NCBI GenBank assembly: GCA_017656235.1 | Contig: JACDOF010000001.1 | Location: 372,001 to 436,000, forward strand | Length of the DNA stretch: 64,000 bases | From: Brevibacillus sp. | GTDB lineage: Bacteria > Bacillota > Bacilli > Brevibacillales > Brevibacillaceae | Direction: 5' to 3' | Part shown: positions 8,776 to 17,648 of the stretch, in pieces | How positions within the stretch are numbered: position 1 is the stretch's first letter | How the letters are laid out: every line of letters starts with the position of its first letter | Notes under the pieces: model-generated | The model's input: only the letters and a program-made list of their open reading frames with translations | Told to the model about the DNA's origin: nothing | Databases searched by the model: none | Made by a program: the position numbers and the translations under genes

Positions 8776-9654
8776 ATGGAAGAGGTGCAAGAGGAAAGGC
8801 CCTATAGCTGGTGGGAGCGCTTCTTTTACATATTCCTGATACCCGCTTTGTTCGCGTCTCTCTTGGGAGGAGTGCTGCTCCATTTCTCCGGACACGACGT
8901 GGTGGGGATGGTCATCGAGAAAGGGAATTCCATCCCGATCGTTGAAAAGATCGTCCCCGGCGAGAGCGAAGTGGAAGAGGAGTTGGCTGCGGCAGATTCA
9001 GTCGTGAAGCTGGAAACAGAATTAAAACAGAAGGATGAGCAAATCAGCCAACTGCAGAAGGATCTGGTTGAAAAAGAGGCAGCGATCAAGGCCATCCAAG
9101 AGCGCGAAGCCGAACTGCAAAAGCTCCTGGAACAAAAACAGGCCGATGAAGCAGAGCGGCAGAAGCAGTATCAGGATCTGGCCAAACTGTACACATCCAT
9201 GTCGTCGCGAAACGCAGCCTCGATTATTGCCAATTTGTCACTGGAAGAGTCCATCGCGGTAATGTCCAAAATGAAACCCGATCAACAGGCTGAAATCCTG
9301 TCCAAGATGGACCCGAAAAAAGCAGCGGACATTTCCATATTGCTCAAGGATACCGTCATCAGCAAAGACGAAGACATTGCTCTGCTTCAGCAGAGGATTC
9401 AAGCGCTGACGAAAGCATTGAGCGAAACGCGACCACAGAGCACGGTCGGACTGGACGCTCTGGTAAACTCATTTTCCCAAATGGCACCTCAGGACGCCGC
9501 ATCAATCCTGATGACCATGATGGGCACCGACCAAAACAGCGCGCTGTCCATTCTGGCCGAAATGGCCAATGATACACGGGCTCAGGTTCTTGCCGCCATC
9601 TCAAATGAGAATAAAGGCATGGCCGCCCGCATTTCTGCCGCGTTGCTGCGGTAG
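8776..9654 (+). CDS. ylxF: YlxF/MotE-type flagellar operon membrane protein
   Basis: 292 residues. One membrane segment near the N-terminus (about 17-38, FFYIFLIPALFASLLGGVLL), then a long Glu/Lys/Gln coiled coil (about 80-135) and two repeats resembling the MgtE N-domain (around 150-195 and 230-285, each with the pattern AASILxxM...A..L..M). ATG 8776 is chosen because AGGAGGTG precedes it by 7 nt; the frame is open to 8743 but lacks an RBS there. MgtE-N proteins of this type are chaperones or stator-associated proteins in some species; the precise role here is unknown. Confidence 0.85.
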   Translation: MEEVQEERPYSWWERFFYIFLIPALFASLLGGVLLHFSGHDVVGMVIEKGNSIPIVEKIVPGESEVEEELAAADSVVKLETELKQKDEQISQLQKDLVEKEAAIKAIQEREAELQKLLEQKQADEAERQKQYQDLAKLYTSMSSRNAASIIANLSLEESIAVMSKMKPDQQAEILSKMDPKKAADISILLKDTVISKDEDIALLQQRIQALTKALSETRPQSTVGLDALVNSFSQMAPQDAASILMTMMGTDQNSALSILAEMANDTRAQVLAAISNENKGMAARISAALLR

Positions 9655-9713
9655 GCGGACAACCGCTTACCGATTTGATAAAGCAACAAATCAACGTATT
9701 AGGAGGTGACGAC

Positions 9714-11096
9714 ATGAATGTAGCCAACACGTTGATGATTGGCGGTGCGCCTGATCCGACTGCTGCCGCTGACAGACAGCAACTGGAAGGAACTGCCGCA
9801 TCGATTGGCAATCTGTTTGCCCTGCAGCTGGGAAATGTGATGCAAGCCATGCAGTCCACCACGCTCTCTGCTGACAACGCCGCAGAACAGCTTTCAGACA
9901 GCGAACTAACCCCTGACGCAATGCTGGCTATGCTGGAACAATTTCTGGCGATGGGATTGCTTACGACTGAGCAGTATGAACAGTTGACAGCATCGGTGCA
10001 AACGGGCTCAGCAGACAATGCTCAGTCGGCAGAAACCATGATGCTGCTGTCCAATGCAGACGGGCGTGCCAACCGCCAACTTGTCGCTACGTTCATGAAG
10101 CAGGGACTGGCTGAAGACCAAGCCGTACAGCTGGCCAACATCCTCGTGGATGCGGCTCGGTCCGGCAAGGACGCCAATCACCCTGCTGTTCGGCAAAATG
10201 CCGAGCAAGCAGCCAACTGGCTGGGCAAATTGCTGACTGCCAAGGAACCGGATCAGCCGGAAGCGATTGTGCAGCGCACAGCCACCCGTCCTGTCCTGCT
10301 AAAGCAGGCGGACAGCAGCAAATCGCTCGCCCATCTTCACCTGAACAGAGAAGAGGCCGCTGTTCCCAACAGTACGATGCAACCGCTGCGTCTGCATCAG
10401 GCGATTGCCACCTATCAGGCGGAGACTGGGGCCTACAGCCGCAGTCAGCGGAGCAATCTTCAGCAATCACTCCTTTCCGCGAGCCAGGTACAGCCGCTCG
10501 CAGAAGACCAGGGGGGATTGGCCGCTGTACCCGTGGGACAAGCAGCCCAACCGGTACACTCTACCTTGTTCATTCAACCGCAAAATGGGGCGCAGGCTGC
10601 CTACCCGGTTCGCTCCGAACAATTTGTCCAACAAGTCAGCAACCTGTTTCTGACACGGCTGAAGGTGACAGAAGGAGACGGCTTCAGTGAGGCCAAGCTG
10701 GTCCTCCATCCCCGTTCTCTCGGCCAGGTTGACGTGAAGATTACTTCGCAAAACGGGGTGATCACCGCTTACTTTACTGCCGATACTGCCAGCGGAAGAG
10801 AACTGTTGGACAACCAACTGTCCCAGCTTCGCACCGCGTTGATCCAGCAAGGATTACAGGTGGATCGGTTGGAAGTGACACACCAGTCATCCCAGCAGCA
10901 CGTGCTGGATTTCCACCAGCAGAAAGAGCAGGGCAGACAGCAGCAGACCCCGAATCAGCAGCAGTCCCAAGAGCCTTCTGCTGAGGAACAAGCCGAATTC
11001 TCATTTGACGCGCTGATCGATGAAACAGCTTCTCTGGCTGCTCTGTGGAACCGGGCGCGTCTGGCAGGAAGCCGAGGGTATTCCGTTTACGCATAA
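9714..11096 (+). CDS. fliK: Flagellar hook-length control protein FliK
   Basis: 460 residues. FliK is a secreted ruler that stops hook growth and switches FlhB specificity. The N-terminal two thirds is Ala/Gln-rich and low in conservation. The C-terminal domain (about 310-410: LTRLKVTEGDGFSEAKLVLHP, then LGQVDVKI and LRTALIQQGLQVDRLEV) is the conserved Flg_hook domain. ATG 9714 has AGGAGGTGA just upstream. In related genomes the next gene is the hook cap gene flgD, but here it is a TIGR02530-type gene. Confidence 0.95.
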   Translation: MNVANTLMIGGAPDPTAAADRQQLEGTAASIGNLFALQLGNVMQAMQSTTLSADNAAEQLSDSELTPDAMLAMLEQFLAMGLLTTEQYEQLTASVQTGSADNAQSAETMMLLSNADGRANRQLVATFMKQGLAEDQAVQLANILVDAARSGKDANHPAVRQNAEQAANWLGKLLTAKEPDQPEAIVQRTATRPVLLKQADSSKSLAHLHLNREEAAVPNSTMQPLRLHQAIATYQAETGAYSRSQRSNLQQSLLSASQVQPLAEDQGGLAAVPVGQAAQPVHSTLFIQPQNGAQAAYPVRSEQFVQQVSNLFLTRLKVTEGDGFSEAKLVLHPRSLGQVDVKITSQNGVITAYFTADTASGRELLDNQLSQLRTALIQQGLQVDRLEVTHQSSQQHVLDFHQQKEQGRQQQTPNQQQSQEPSAEEQAEFSFDALIDETASLAALWNRARLAGSRGYSVYA

Positions 11097-11113
11097 GGAA
11101 AGGAGCACACAGG

Positions 11114-11515
11114 ATGGACCATTCATTCCGCGTGGGACAAAGCTACTTTCCTGCCAAACCGGTTGCCAAGATCAGACAGCCGGCTTTGCCAGCGGTAAAG
11201 AAGCCCTTTCAGCAATGGCTAACGGAAAGCCTGCAGAAACCCGGACAGGACACGGCCGCTCGAAAGCTCACGTTTAGCCAACACGCTCTCAATCGTTTGA
11301 CGGAACGGGGAATCACGCTGGCAGAAACCGATCTGAACAGGCTGGAAGAAGCCGTACGCAAAGCTGCCGCCAAAGGAGCCAAAGAATCGCTTATTTTGAT
11401 GGACAACGTAGCGTACGTGGTCAGCGTCGCCAATCAAAAGGTGATTACGGCGGTGGACGAAATGAGCATGAAAGAGAGTGTTTTCACCAACATCGACAGC
11501 GCCATTTTGCTGTGA
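11114..11515 (+). CDS. TIGR02530-type flagellar operon protein
   Basis: 133 residues. Resembles the small flagellar operon protein family (TIGR02530) that lies between flgD and the hook gene in many Firmicutes. The core LTFSQHALNRLTERGI, LMDNVAYVVSVANQKVITAVD is the recognisable part (residues about 55-120). No membrane segment or signal peptide. Function is not established; the position suggests a role in hook assembly. ATG 11114 follows AAAGGAG. There is no flgD between this gene and fliK (only 17 bp). Confidence 0.85.
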   Translation: MDHSFRVGQSYFPAKPVAKIRQPALPAVKKPFQQWLTESLQKPGQDTAARKLTFSQHALNRLTERGITLAETDLNRLEEAVRKAAAKGAKESLILMDNVAYVVSVANQKVITAVDEMSMKESVFTNIDSAILL

Positions 11516-11605
11516 AGCCGGGCTGGACCTGACAGGAGGCCCGTTGATTGCCGAACGACCGAGGCAATCAGATAAAATCCACATCTCGATTTGGGAGGTA
11601 TTGGC

Positions 11606-12418
11606 ATGCTACGATCTTTATATTCGGGTGTTTCCGGCATGCGCGGTTTTCAAACCAAGCTGGACGTGATCGGGAACAACATCGCCAACGTTAATACGGT
11701 CGGGTTCAAGAAGAGCCGCGTCATGTTCCAGGACATCTTAAGCCAAAACGTTGCTGGCGTGACGGGACCAGAGGATGGGGAAGTAGGAGGAACCAACCCG
11801 AAACAAATCGGGCTGGGGACCTCCATCGCATCGGTTGACGTCATACACACGCCCGGCAGTCCGATGACGACCAACCTGGTTTCTGACCTCGCGATTGAAG
11901 GAGACGGCTTCTTTGCCGTCAGTCCCGGCGGCGATGATGAGACGATCTATCTGACCCGCAATGGCAGCTTCACCCGCGACGCACTGGGTCAGCTGGTTAC
12001 ATCACAAGGGATGTTTGTTTTGGACGCAGGCGGAGCACCGATTGTCATCAGCCGGGAAGAGTATGTCTCTTATTCGATTGGCAAAAACGGGGTGATTACC
12101 GGGACGACTCCTGACGGAGAAACAGAAGAGATCGCAACAATTGGCATGGTGATGGTCAGCAATCCCGGCGGCTTGAAAAAAGTGGGCAATTCGCTGTACG
12201 AAGTGACGGCCAATGCCAACCCCGACGGTGAATTTGAGATCGTGACACCGCCGGAAGCGAACTCGGCGATCATTTCCGGCATGCTGGAAATGTCCAACGT
12301 TGACCTGACCGAAGAGTTTACCGAGATGATCGTCGCACAGCGCGGTTTTCAGGCCAACTCACGGATCATCACCACGTCTGACACCATTCTTGAAGAGCTG
12401 ATCAACCTGAAGCGCTAA
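11606..12418 (+). CDS. flgE: Flagellar hook protein (FlgE/FlgG-type hook-basal body protein)
   Basis: 270 residues, with the axial-protein N-terminus (MLRSLYSGVSGMRGFQTKL then IGNNIANVNTVGFKKSR) and the C-terminal SNVDLTEEFTEMIVAQRGFQ / ANSRIITTSD signature. In B. subtilis the gene at this spot, once called flgG, encodes the short hook protein FlgE of similar length. An automatic annotation could equally call it FlgG. ATG 11606 follows GGGAGGT. The 90 bp upstream includes no extra gene. Confidence 0.9.
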   Translation: MLRSLYSGVSGMRGFQTKLDVIGNNIANVNTVGFKKSRVMFQDILSQNVAGVTGPEDGEVGGTNPKQIGLGTSIASVDVIHTPGSPMTTNLVSDLAIEGDGFFAVSPGGDDETIYLTRNGSFTRDALGQLVTSQGMFVLDAGGAPIVISREEYVSYSIGKNGVITGTTPDGETEEIATIGMVMVSNPGGLKKVGNSLYEVTANANPDGEFEIVTPPEANSAIISGMLEMSNVDLTEEFTEMIVAQRGFQANSRIITTSDTILEELINLKR

Positions 12419-12502
12419 TCGCTTGACACCAGCATAACAGCGGCAGGCAGACAGGGAAGGGAGTGAACCGCTCTCTTCCCCGCCTCCCGAAAGGAGTCAA
12501 AC

Positions 12503-12724
12503 ATGATTCTGCTTACCCGCTTGAACGGCAGTCAATTCTACCTGAATGCAACCCATATCGAACTGGTGGAGGCGACTCCGGATACGGTAATAACCTTGCA
12601 CAACGGCAAAAAGTATCTCGTCAAGGAACCTGCAGAAGTTGTTGCGGCCCAGGTTTGTTCGTTTTATCATGGAGCCTCGATGGTGGCCGTGATCCCGCGG
12701 ACAGCGGACGAAACTAATGAATAG
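12503..12724 (+). CDS. swrD: FlbD-family flagellar protein SwrD
   Basis: 73 residues. Matches the small FlbD/YlzI family: ILLTRLNGSQFYLNATHIE at the N-terminus and a central TVITLHNGKKYLVKEPAEVV. In B. subtilis this gene, between flgE and fliL, was named swrD and is needed for full motor power and swarming. ATG 12503 is preceded by AAAGGAG. fliL starts 12 bp after the stop. Confidence 0.92.
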   Translation: MILLTRLNGSQFYLNATHIELVEATPDTVITLHNGKKYLVKEPAEVVAAQVCSFYHGASMVAVIPRTADETNE

Positions 12725-12736
12725 CAGGAGGCGCTT

Positions 12737-13183
12737 ATGCTGCAAAACAGATTGTTTAACATGGCGCTGATCATCATCATCGCGATTACGCTGCTGGGTG
12801 TCGTGGCCTTTGTCCTCTGGCAGACCTACCTGGTGCCAGGCGAGGAGAAGGCGGCAGCGGAAGCGAGAGCGCTGACAGCAGACGAACTGGTGGAATACAC
12901 CATCGATACCGGTGAAATCACGACCAATTTGTTGACCAACAACTTTATCATCGTTCGCTTCAGCATTACAGCAGACAGCAAAGAAGCCAAGGAAGAGCTG
13001 GAGAAGCGCAAGCCGCAGGTTAACCAGATTATTATCAAGACCCTGGCCGGACTGACCCCGGACGATATCAAGGGAACGGATGGACTGAACAAATTGGAAG
13101 CGAAGCTGATGAACCAGCTCAGCGAAGTGATGCAGGAAGGAAAAATCATCCAGGTGATATTGACCAAACACGTATTGTCGTAG
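12737..13183 (+). CDS. fliL: Flagellar basal body-associated protein FliL
   Basis: 148 residues: a single N-terminal membrane anchor (about 9-30, ALIIIIAITLLGVVAFVLW) and an extracytoplasmic domain (LTNNFIIVRFSITAD, ending LTKHVLS) typical of FliL. FliL surrounds the stator and supports torque. ATG 12737 follows AGGAGG. It sits between swrD and fliM as in other Bacillales. Confidence 0.95.
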   Translation: MLQNRLFNMALIIIIAITLLGVVAFVLWQTYLVPGEEKAAAEARALTADELVEYTIDTGEITTNLLTNNFIIVRFSITADSKEAKEELEKRKPQVNQIIIKTLAGLTPDDIKGTDGLNKLEAKLMNQLSEVMQEGKIIQVILTKHVLS

Positions 13184-13226
13184 GAAGAAAGCAAGCCAGG
13201 TACATAGGAAAAGGGAGGTGACTCTC

Positions 13227-14222
13227 ATGGCCGAGGTTCTCTCACAGAATGAGATTGACGCGCTGTTGGCCGCTCTCTCATCGGGAGAGATGGATGCAAA
13301 TGAGCTGAAGAAAGAAGAGACAGAGCGAAAAGTAAAAGTATACGATTTCAAACGCGCACTGCGTTTTTCCAAGGATCAGATTCGCAGTTTGACCAGGATT
13401 CACGAAATCTACGCGAGACTGTTGACGACCTACTTTTCAGCTCAGCTTCGGACCTTTGTGCAAATCAATGTCGCCTCTGTCGACCAGTTACCATATGACG
13501 AATTTATCCGTTCCATTCCAAAAATGACGATCTTGAACATTTTTGAAGCGCCGCCGTTGGAAGGCAGGATGGTATTGGAAGTAAATCCCAACATCGCCTA
13601 TGCCATGCTGGACCGATTGCTGGGCGGACAGGGAAACGCACCTGCGAAAATCGGCTCCCTTACCGAAATTGAGTCAATTGTGATGGAACGAGTGTTTAGC
13701 AAGGCGCTGGACAGTTTCCACGAAGCATGGAAACAGGTAATTGAGCTGGATCCGATGCTCGAGGTCATGGAAATGAATCCGCAATTCATGCAAATCGTTT
13801 CCCCTAACGAGATTGTCGCCGTCATCTCCTTCAGCACCAAAATCGGCGATACGACAGGAATGATCAACCTGTGTTTGCCGCACGTGGTCATCGAACCGAT
13901 CATGCCAAAGCTGTCCGGGCAGTACTGGTTCGCCAACCACCGAAAAGTCCGGGATGAGAGTGAACGCCTGCGCTTGGAAGAGAACTTGAAGACGGCAAAA
14001 GTCCCGGTCATTGCTGAACTGGGCAGTGCCACAATCACGGTGGCCGAGTTTCTCAGTTTGGCCAAGGGGGACGTGATCCAGCTTGATCAGTCACTCGAGA
14101 GCAAACTGAAAATCAAGGTGGGCAACCACGTAAAATACCTGGGGCAGCCGGGAACGTCAAAAGGCCGAATGGCAGTCCTGATTGACGAAGTCGTCGAGGA
14201 AGGGGAGGAAAACCTTGAGTAG
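13227..14222 (+). CDS. fliM: Flagellar motor switch protein FliM
   Basis: 331 residues. C-ring protein that binds CheY-P. The N-terminal CheY-binding peptide (LSQNEIDALLAAL, residues 4-16) is intact, followed by a CheC-like middle domain and a C-terminal SpoA/FliN-like domain (about 250-320). ATG 13227 has GGGAGGTGA at 13214-13222; a GTG at 13218 lies inside this RBS and is not the start. The stop is embedded in the start region of fliY. Confidence 0.97.
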   Translation: MAEVLSQNEIDALLAALSSGEMDANELKKEETERKVKVYDFKRALRFSKDQIRSLTRIHEIYARLLTTYFSAQLRTFVQINVASVDQLPYDEFIRSIPKMTILNIFEAPPLEGRMVLEVNPNIAYAMLDRLLGGQGNAPAKIGSLTEIESIVMERVFSKALDSFHEAWKQVIELDPMLEVMEMNPQFMQIVSPNEIVAVISFSTKIGDTTGMINLCLPHVVIEPIMPKLSGQYWFANHRKVRDESERLRLEENLKTAKVPVIAELGSATITVAEFLSLAKGDVIQLDQSLESKLKIKVGNHVKYLGQPGTSKGRMAVLIDEVVEEGEENLE

Positions 14223-15510
14223 GGATATGTTGTCGCAAGAAGAGATTGATGCCTTGCTGCGCGCAAACAATGTGGAAGCCGATTCAGACGGCACGGATTC
14301 GATGAACGTCACACAATACCTGACTGCATTTGAACAGGACGCGCTGGGTGAAATCGGAAACATTTCATTTGGCAGTGCAGCGACAGCCCTGTCCACGCTG
14401 CTGAACCAAAAGGTGGACATTACGACTCCGTCTGTTACCGTGATTAATCGAAACGACCTGGAGAAGGAATTTCCACAGCCGCACGTAGCCGTACACGTGG
14501 AGTATACGGAAGGTTTCCAAGGGATTAATCTCCTGGTTATTCGCACAGAAGATGCTGCGGTGATCGCCGACCTGATGATGGGCGGCAGCGGCAAACCGGA
14601 ATCAAGCGAACTGACCGATTTGCACCTGAGCGCCGTTCAGGAAGCGATGAACCAGATGATGGGATCAGCCGCTACTTCCATGTCAACGGTGTTCAACAAA
14701 CTGGTCAACATATCGCCGCCAGGAATTGACGTGATGGATGTGTCCAAAGGGCTTGCCGGCGATGAGAATTGGGAAGAAGATACCTTGGTGAAAGTTGCCT
14801 TTAAGATCAAGGTGGGGGATCAGGGCGAGTTGATCGATTCGATGATCATGCAGCTTCTGCCGGTCAGCTTTGCCAAACAGATGATCAACATGCTTGTTGG
14901 CACGGACGGAAGTGCGGAAGCAGCGCCCGCCGCCGCAGCACCGGAAGCGCCAGCGGCACCGCAGCCGCAACCGAGCCAACCTGCCAGCGCACCGGCCGGA
15001 CAGCAACCGCCGCAAGCGGAACAGCCGGAACCCGGTCAGCCAGCCGCAGCCCCAGCAGCGGATCCATACACTCATCATCCGCCGATGCAAGGGCCGTATC
15101 CCGGTTATCCACCGTATCCTTACCCGCCCCATTACCAGCAGCCGCATGGGCCGCAGCACTTCGGCGGACTTGGGGCAGGAAACCCTCAGGCCAGCGTAAG
15201 ACCGGCAGAATTTACTCCGTTCACGCCGGAGCGCATGCCAATGCCTGACGAGCGCAACCTGAATCTGCTGCTTGACATTCCGCTGCAGGTCACAGTTGAG
15301 TTGGGTCGGACCAAAAAGTTGATCAAGGAGATTTTGGACCTGTCCGCTGGTTCGATCGTTCAACTGGACAAACTGGCGGGGGAGCCGGTCGATATTCTCG
15401 TCAACAACAAACTGATCGCCAAAGGGGAAGTCGTGGTCATCGACGAGAATTTCGGCGTGCGGGTGACGGATATTATCAGTCAATGGGATCGCGTCCAAAA
15501 GCTGCAGTAA
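14215..15510 (+). CDS. fliY: Flagellar motor switch phosphatase FliY
   Basis: 431 residues. C-ring component of Bacillus-type motors and CheY-P phosphatase. A FliM-like CheY-binding peptide (LSQEEIDALLRAN) is at the N-terminus. Two phosphatase signatures follow: EIGN in DALGEIGNISFG and EAMN in SAVQEAMNQMMG. A long Pro/Ala/Gln-rich linker, later rich in Pro/Tyr/His, covers about residues 231-347 (14905-15255), and a FliN/SpoA domain ends the protein. The linker makes it longer than B. subtilis FliY. TTG 14215 is chosen: it has GGGGAGG 6 nt upstream and overlaps the fliM stop. Confidence 0.96.
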   Translation: MSRDMLSQEEIDALLRANNVEADSDGTDSMNVTQYLTAFEQDALGEIGNISFGSAATALSTLLNQKVDITTPSVTVINRNDLEKEFPQPHVAVHVEYTEGFQGINLLVIRTEDAAVIADLMMGGSGKPESSELTDLHLSAVQEAMNQMMGSAATSMSTVFNKLVNISPPGIDVMDVSKGLAGDENWEEDTLVKVAFKIKVGDQGELIDSMIMQLLPVSFAKQMINMLVGTDGSAEAAPAAAAPEAPAAPQPQPSQPASAPAGQQPPQAEQPEPGQPAAAPAADPYTHHPPMQGPYPGYPPYPYPPHYQQPHGPQHFGGLGAGNPQASVRPAEFTPFTPERMPMPDERNLNLLLDIPLQVTVELGRTKKLIKEILDLSAGSIVQLDKLAGEPVDILVNNKLIAKGEVVVIDENFGVRVTDIISQWDRVQKLQ

Positions 15511-15538
15511 TCTGAATACGTAAGGGAGGATCTTTACC

Positions 15539-15901
15539 ATGTCTCACAAAGTACTAATCGTAGATGACGCTGCTTTCATGAGAATGATGATTAAGGAAAT
15601 TCTGACCAAAAACGGGTACACCGTAGTGGGTGAGGCGAGTGACGGAGCACAAGCGGTAGAAAAGTACAAGGAACTGGAACCGGATTTGGTGACAATGGAT
15701 ATCACCATGCCGGAGATGGACGGGATCACAGCACTGAAAGAGATCAAGAAAATCGATGCCAACGCCCGGGTAATCATGTGCTCTGCGATGGGGCAGCAGG
15801 CGATGGTGATTGATGCCATCCAGGCGGGTGCCAAAGATTTTATTGTCAAACCATTCCAGGCTGATCGCGTCATTGAAGCGATCAAAAAGACGTTGGGATA
15901 G
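15539..15901 (+). CDS. cheY: Chemotaxis response regulator CheY
   Basis: 120 residues, a stand-alone receiver domain. The acidic pair D9-D10, phospho-acceptor D54 (VTMDITMPEMDG) and the KPF lysine near the C-terminus are all present. CheY-P binds FliM and FliY to set rotation; it is phosphorylated by CheA and dephosphorylated by FliY and CheC. ATG 15539 is preceded by GGGAGGA. The gene sits between fliY and fliO, as in B. subtilis. Confidence 0.98.
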   Translation: MSHKVLIVDDAAFMRMMIKEILTKNGYTVVGEASDGAQAVEKYKELEPDLVTMDITMPEMDGITALKEIKKIDANARVIMCSAMGQQAMVIDAIQAGAKDFIVKPFQADRVIEAIKKTLG

Positions 15902-15904
15902 CAG

Positions 15905-16606
15905 ATGTTCCTCCGATGTGTATGGCGACTCAGCCGGATCGTTTGCGCTGTATTGATCCTGCTGGGGACATTTCCCTATGCTGGTCACGCCGAAGATGGA
16001 GAGACCAGTGTATACGACGCCCTGCAGCAACAAGCGGACAAGCCTGCCGGACAACCTGCTGACAGCGGCGATTCCAAGGCAAATGCAGAGGGTTCCGTAC
16101 CGCTGCCCGGAGAAGAGCCTCCCAGCGGATGGATGCTGCTGTTGCAGGTACTTTTCTCGCTGGGATTGGTCGTTTTGCTGCTGATTTTGCTGCTGCGTTT
16201 TTTGGCCAGCCGACAGTTCGGCGGACTCAGCCAGAACGGTCCGCTCAAAGTAGTGGGCACTGTTTCGCTGGGCAGCGGAAAGTCGGTCAGCTTGGTGATG
16301 ATCGGGGATTCGCTGTACGTGCTTGGCGTAGGCGAAGATGTGCGCCTGCTCCGTCACATCCCGGCCGGAGATGAGCTGGACGTCATTCTCGCTGAGGCGG
16401 AGATGAGGCCGACTGCTGACTCCCTGCTGGGCGGGTGGCTTTCGCAGCTGCGTGGCCAAAGACAGCAGAATCCAGTCTCTCAATTGGATCCAGGCGATGA
16501 TTTTGGGGAATTGCTTCGAAAACAGTGGGAGGAAGTAAATCGACCAGGTCGCCATGACGGGCCTGCAATTGAGGACGAGGAGCGAAGCAGAGGGGAGAAA
16601 ACATGA
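15905..16606 (+). CDS. fliO: Flagellar biosynthesis protein FliO (FliZ of B. subtilis)
   Basis: 233 residues. An N-terminal signal peptide (hydrophobic stretch about 9-22, ending GHA) is followed by a polar segment and a membrane helix at about 76-98 (LLLQVLFSLGLVVLLLILLL), then a cytoplasmic FliO-type domain (GPLKVVGTVSLGSGKSVSLV). FliO assists assembly of the FliP export gate. The end overlaps fliP by 4 bp (ATGA). FliO is poorly conserved; position and architecture support the call. Confidence 0.93.
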   Translation: MFLRCVWRLSRIVCAVLILLGTFPYAGHAEDGETSVYDALQQQADKPAGQPADSGDSKANAEGSVPLPGEEPPSGWMLLLQVLFSLGLVVLLLILLLRFLASRQFGGLSQNGPLKVVGTVSLGSGKSVSLVMIGDSLYVLGVGEDVRLLRHIPAGDELDVILAEAEMRPTADSLLGGWLSQLRGQRQQNPVSQLDPGDDFGELLRKQWEEVNRPGRHDGPAIEDEERSRGEKT

Positions 16607-17364
16607 TCAGGAATATGCCGATCTTGTTTGTGCCAGCAGTTCTCGGGCTCCTTCTGGGCACAATGGATACCGCGTTTGCGGCAGAAGAGTTGATTCCGAC
16701 GATTGATATTCAAATCGGCGGAGGGGAAGACGGTCCATCCGGAACAGCGACCACGGTCCAGATCCTGCTTTTGCTCACGGTGCTGTCGGTAGCTCCCGCG
16801 ATTCTGCTTTTAATGACCTGCTTCACGCGCATCGTTGTCGTGCTATCCTTTGTCCGCAATGCACTGGCAACGCAGCAGATGCCGCCCAATCAGGTGCTGA
16901 TTGCCTTGGCTCTGTTCATGACATTTTTTGTGATGGCGCCAACGTTCGCGACCGTTAATGAAACGGCGGTGCAGCCGTTCCTGGCGGGTGAGCTGAACCA
17001 ACAGCAGGCTTTGGAGGCCGCGGTCATTCCGTTTAAGGAGTTCATGGCGAAACACACCCGTGAGAAAGACCTGCGCCTTTTTTTGGAGTACTCGAAGGCG
17101 GAACGGCCCGCATCCGTACAGGATATTCCGCTGACGGCACTGGTTCCGGCCTATGCGATCAGTGAGCTGAAAACGGCGTTCCAGATTGGATTTATGATAT
17201 TTGTCCCCTTTCTGGTTATCGACATGGTCGTCTCCAGTGTCCTGATGGGGATGGGGATGATGATGCTGCCGCCCGTCATGATTTCTCTGCCGTTTAAAAT
17301 CCTGCTGTTTATCATGGTTGACGGCTGGTATCTGGTGGTTAAGTCACTATTGGCAAGCTTTTGA
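16603..17364 (+). CDS. fliP: Flagellar type III export gate protein FliP
   Basis: 253 residues. It has a cleavable signal peptide (first ~26 residues, ending TAFA), as FliP uniquely does, then membrane segments and the conserved core (LLLMTCFTRIVVVLSFVRNA; ALFMTFFVMAP). FliP with FliQ and FliR forms the helical export gate. It starts in the fliO stop and is followed by fliQ after 11 bp. Confidence 0.97.
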   Translation: MIRNMPILFVPAVLGLLLGTMDTAFAAEELIPTIDIQIGGGEDGPSGTATTVQILLLLTVLSVAPAILLLMTCFTRIVVVLSFVRNALATQQMPPNQVLIALALFMTFFVMAPTFATVNETAVQPFLAGELNQQQALEAAVIPFKEFMAKHTREKDLRLFLEYSKAERPASVQDIPLTALVPAYAISELKTAFQIGFMIFVPFLVIDMVVSSVLMGMGMMMLPPVMISLPFKILLFIMVDGWYLVVKSLLASF

Positions 17365-17375
17365 GGAGGACATCC

Positions 17376-17645
17376 ATGACTCCCGAACTGATCCTGCAAA
17401 TCGCCCAAAGAGCCGTATACACCATCTTGCTTGTACTGGCGCCTTCGCTGGGAATCGGGCTGCTGGTGGGTCTTGCCGTCAGTATCTTTCAGGCTACGAC
17501 ACAGATTCAGGAGCAAACACTTGCCTTCATTCCCAAAATCGTTGCCATCCTGGTGGCGCTGATGATTTTCGGTCCGTGGATGCTGCAGTTGTTGGTCGAG
17601 TTTGCCATGAGCATCTTCGCCAACCTGCATCGATTTGCGAGGTAG
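17376..17645 (+). CDS. fliQ: Flagellar export gate protein FliQ
   Basis: 89 residues with two long hydrophobic helices (about 16-40 and 53-77), the standard FliQ layout. ATG 17376 is chosen because GAGGAGGA ends 6 nt upstream; an earlier in-frame ATG at 17361 overlaps the fliP stop and lacks an RBS. Part of the FliPQR gate complex. Confidence 0.96.
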   Translation: MTPELILQIAQRAVYTILLVLAPSLGIGLLVGLAVSIFQATTQIQEQTLAFIPKIVAILVALMIFGPWMLQLLVEFAMSIFANLHRFAR

Positions 17646-17648
17646 AGC

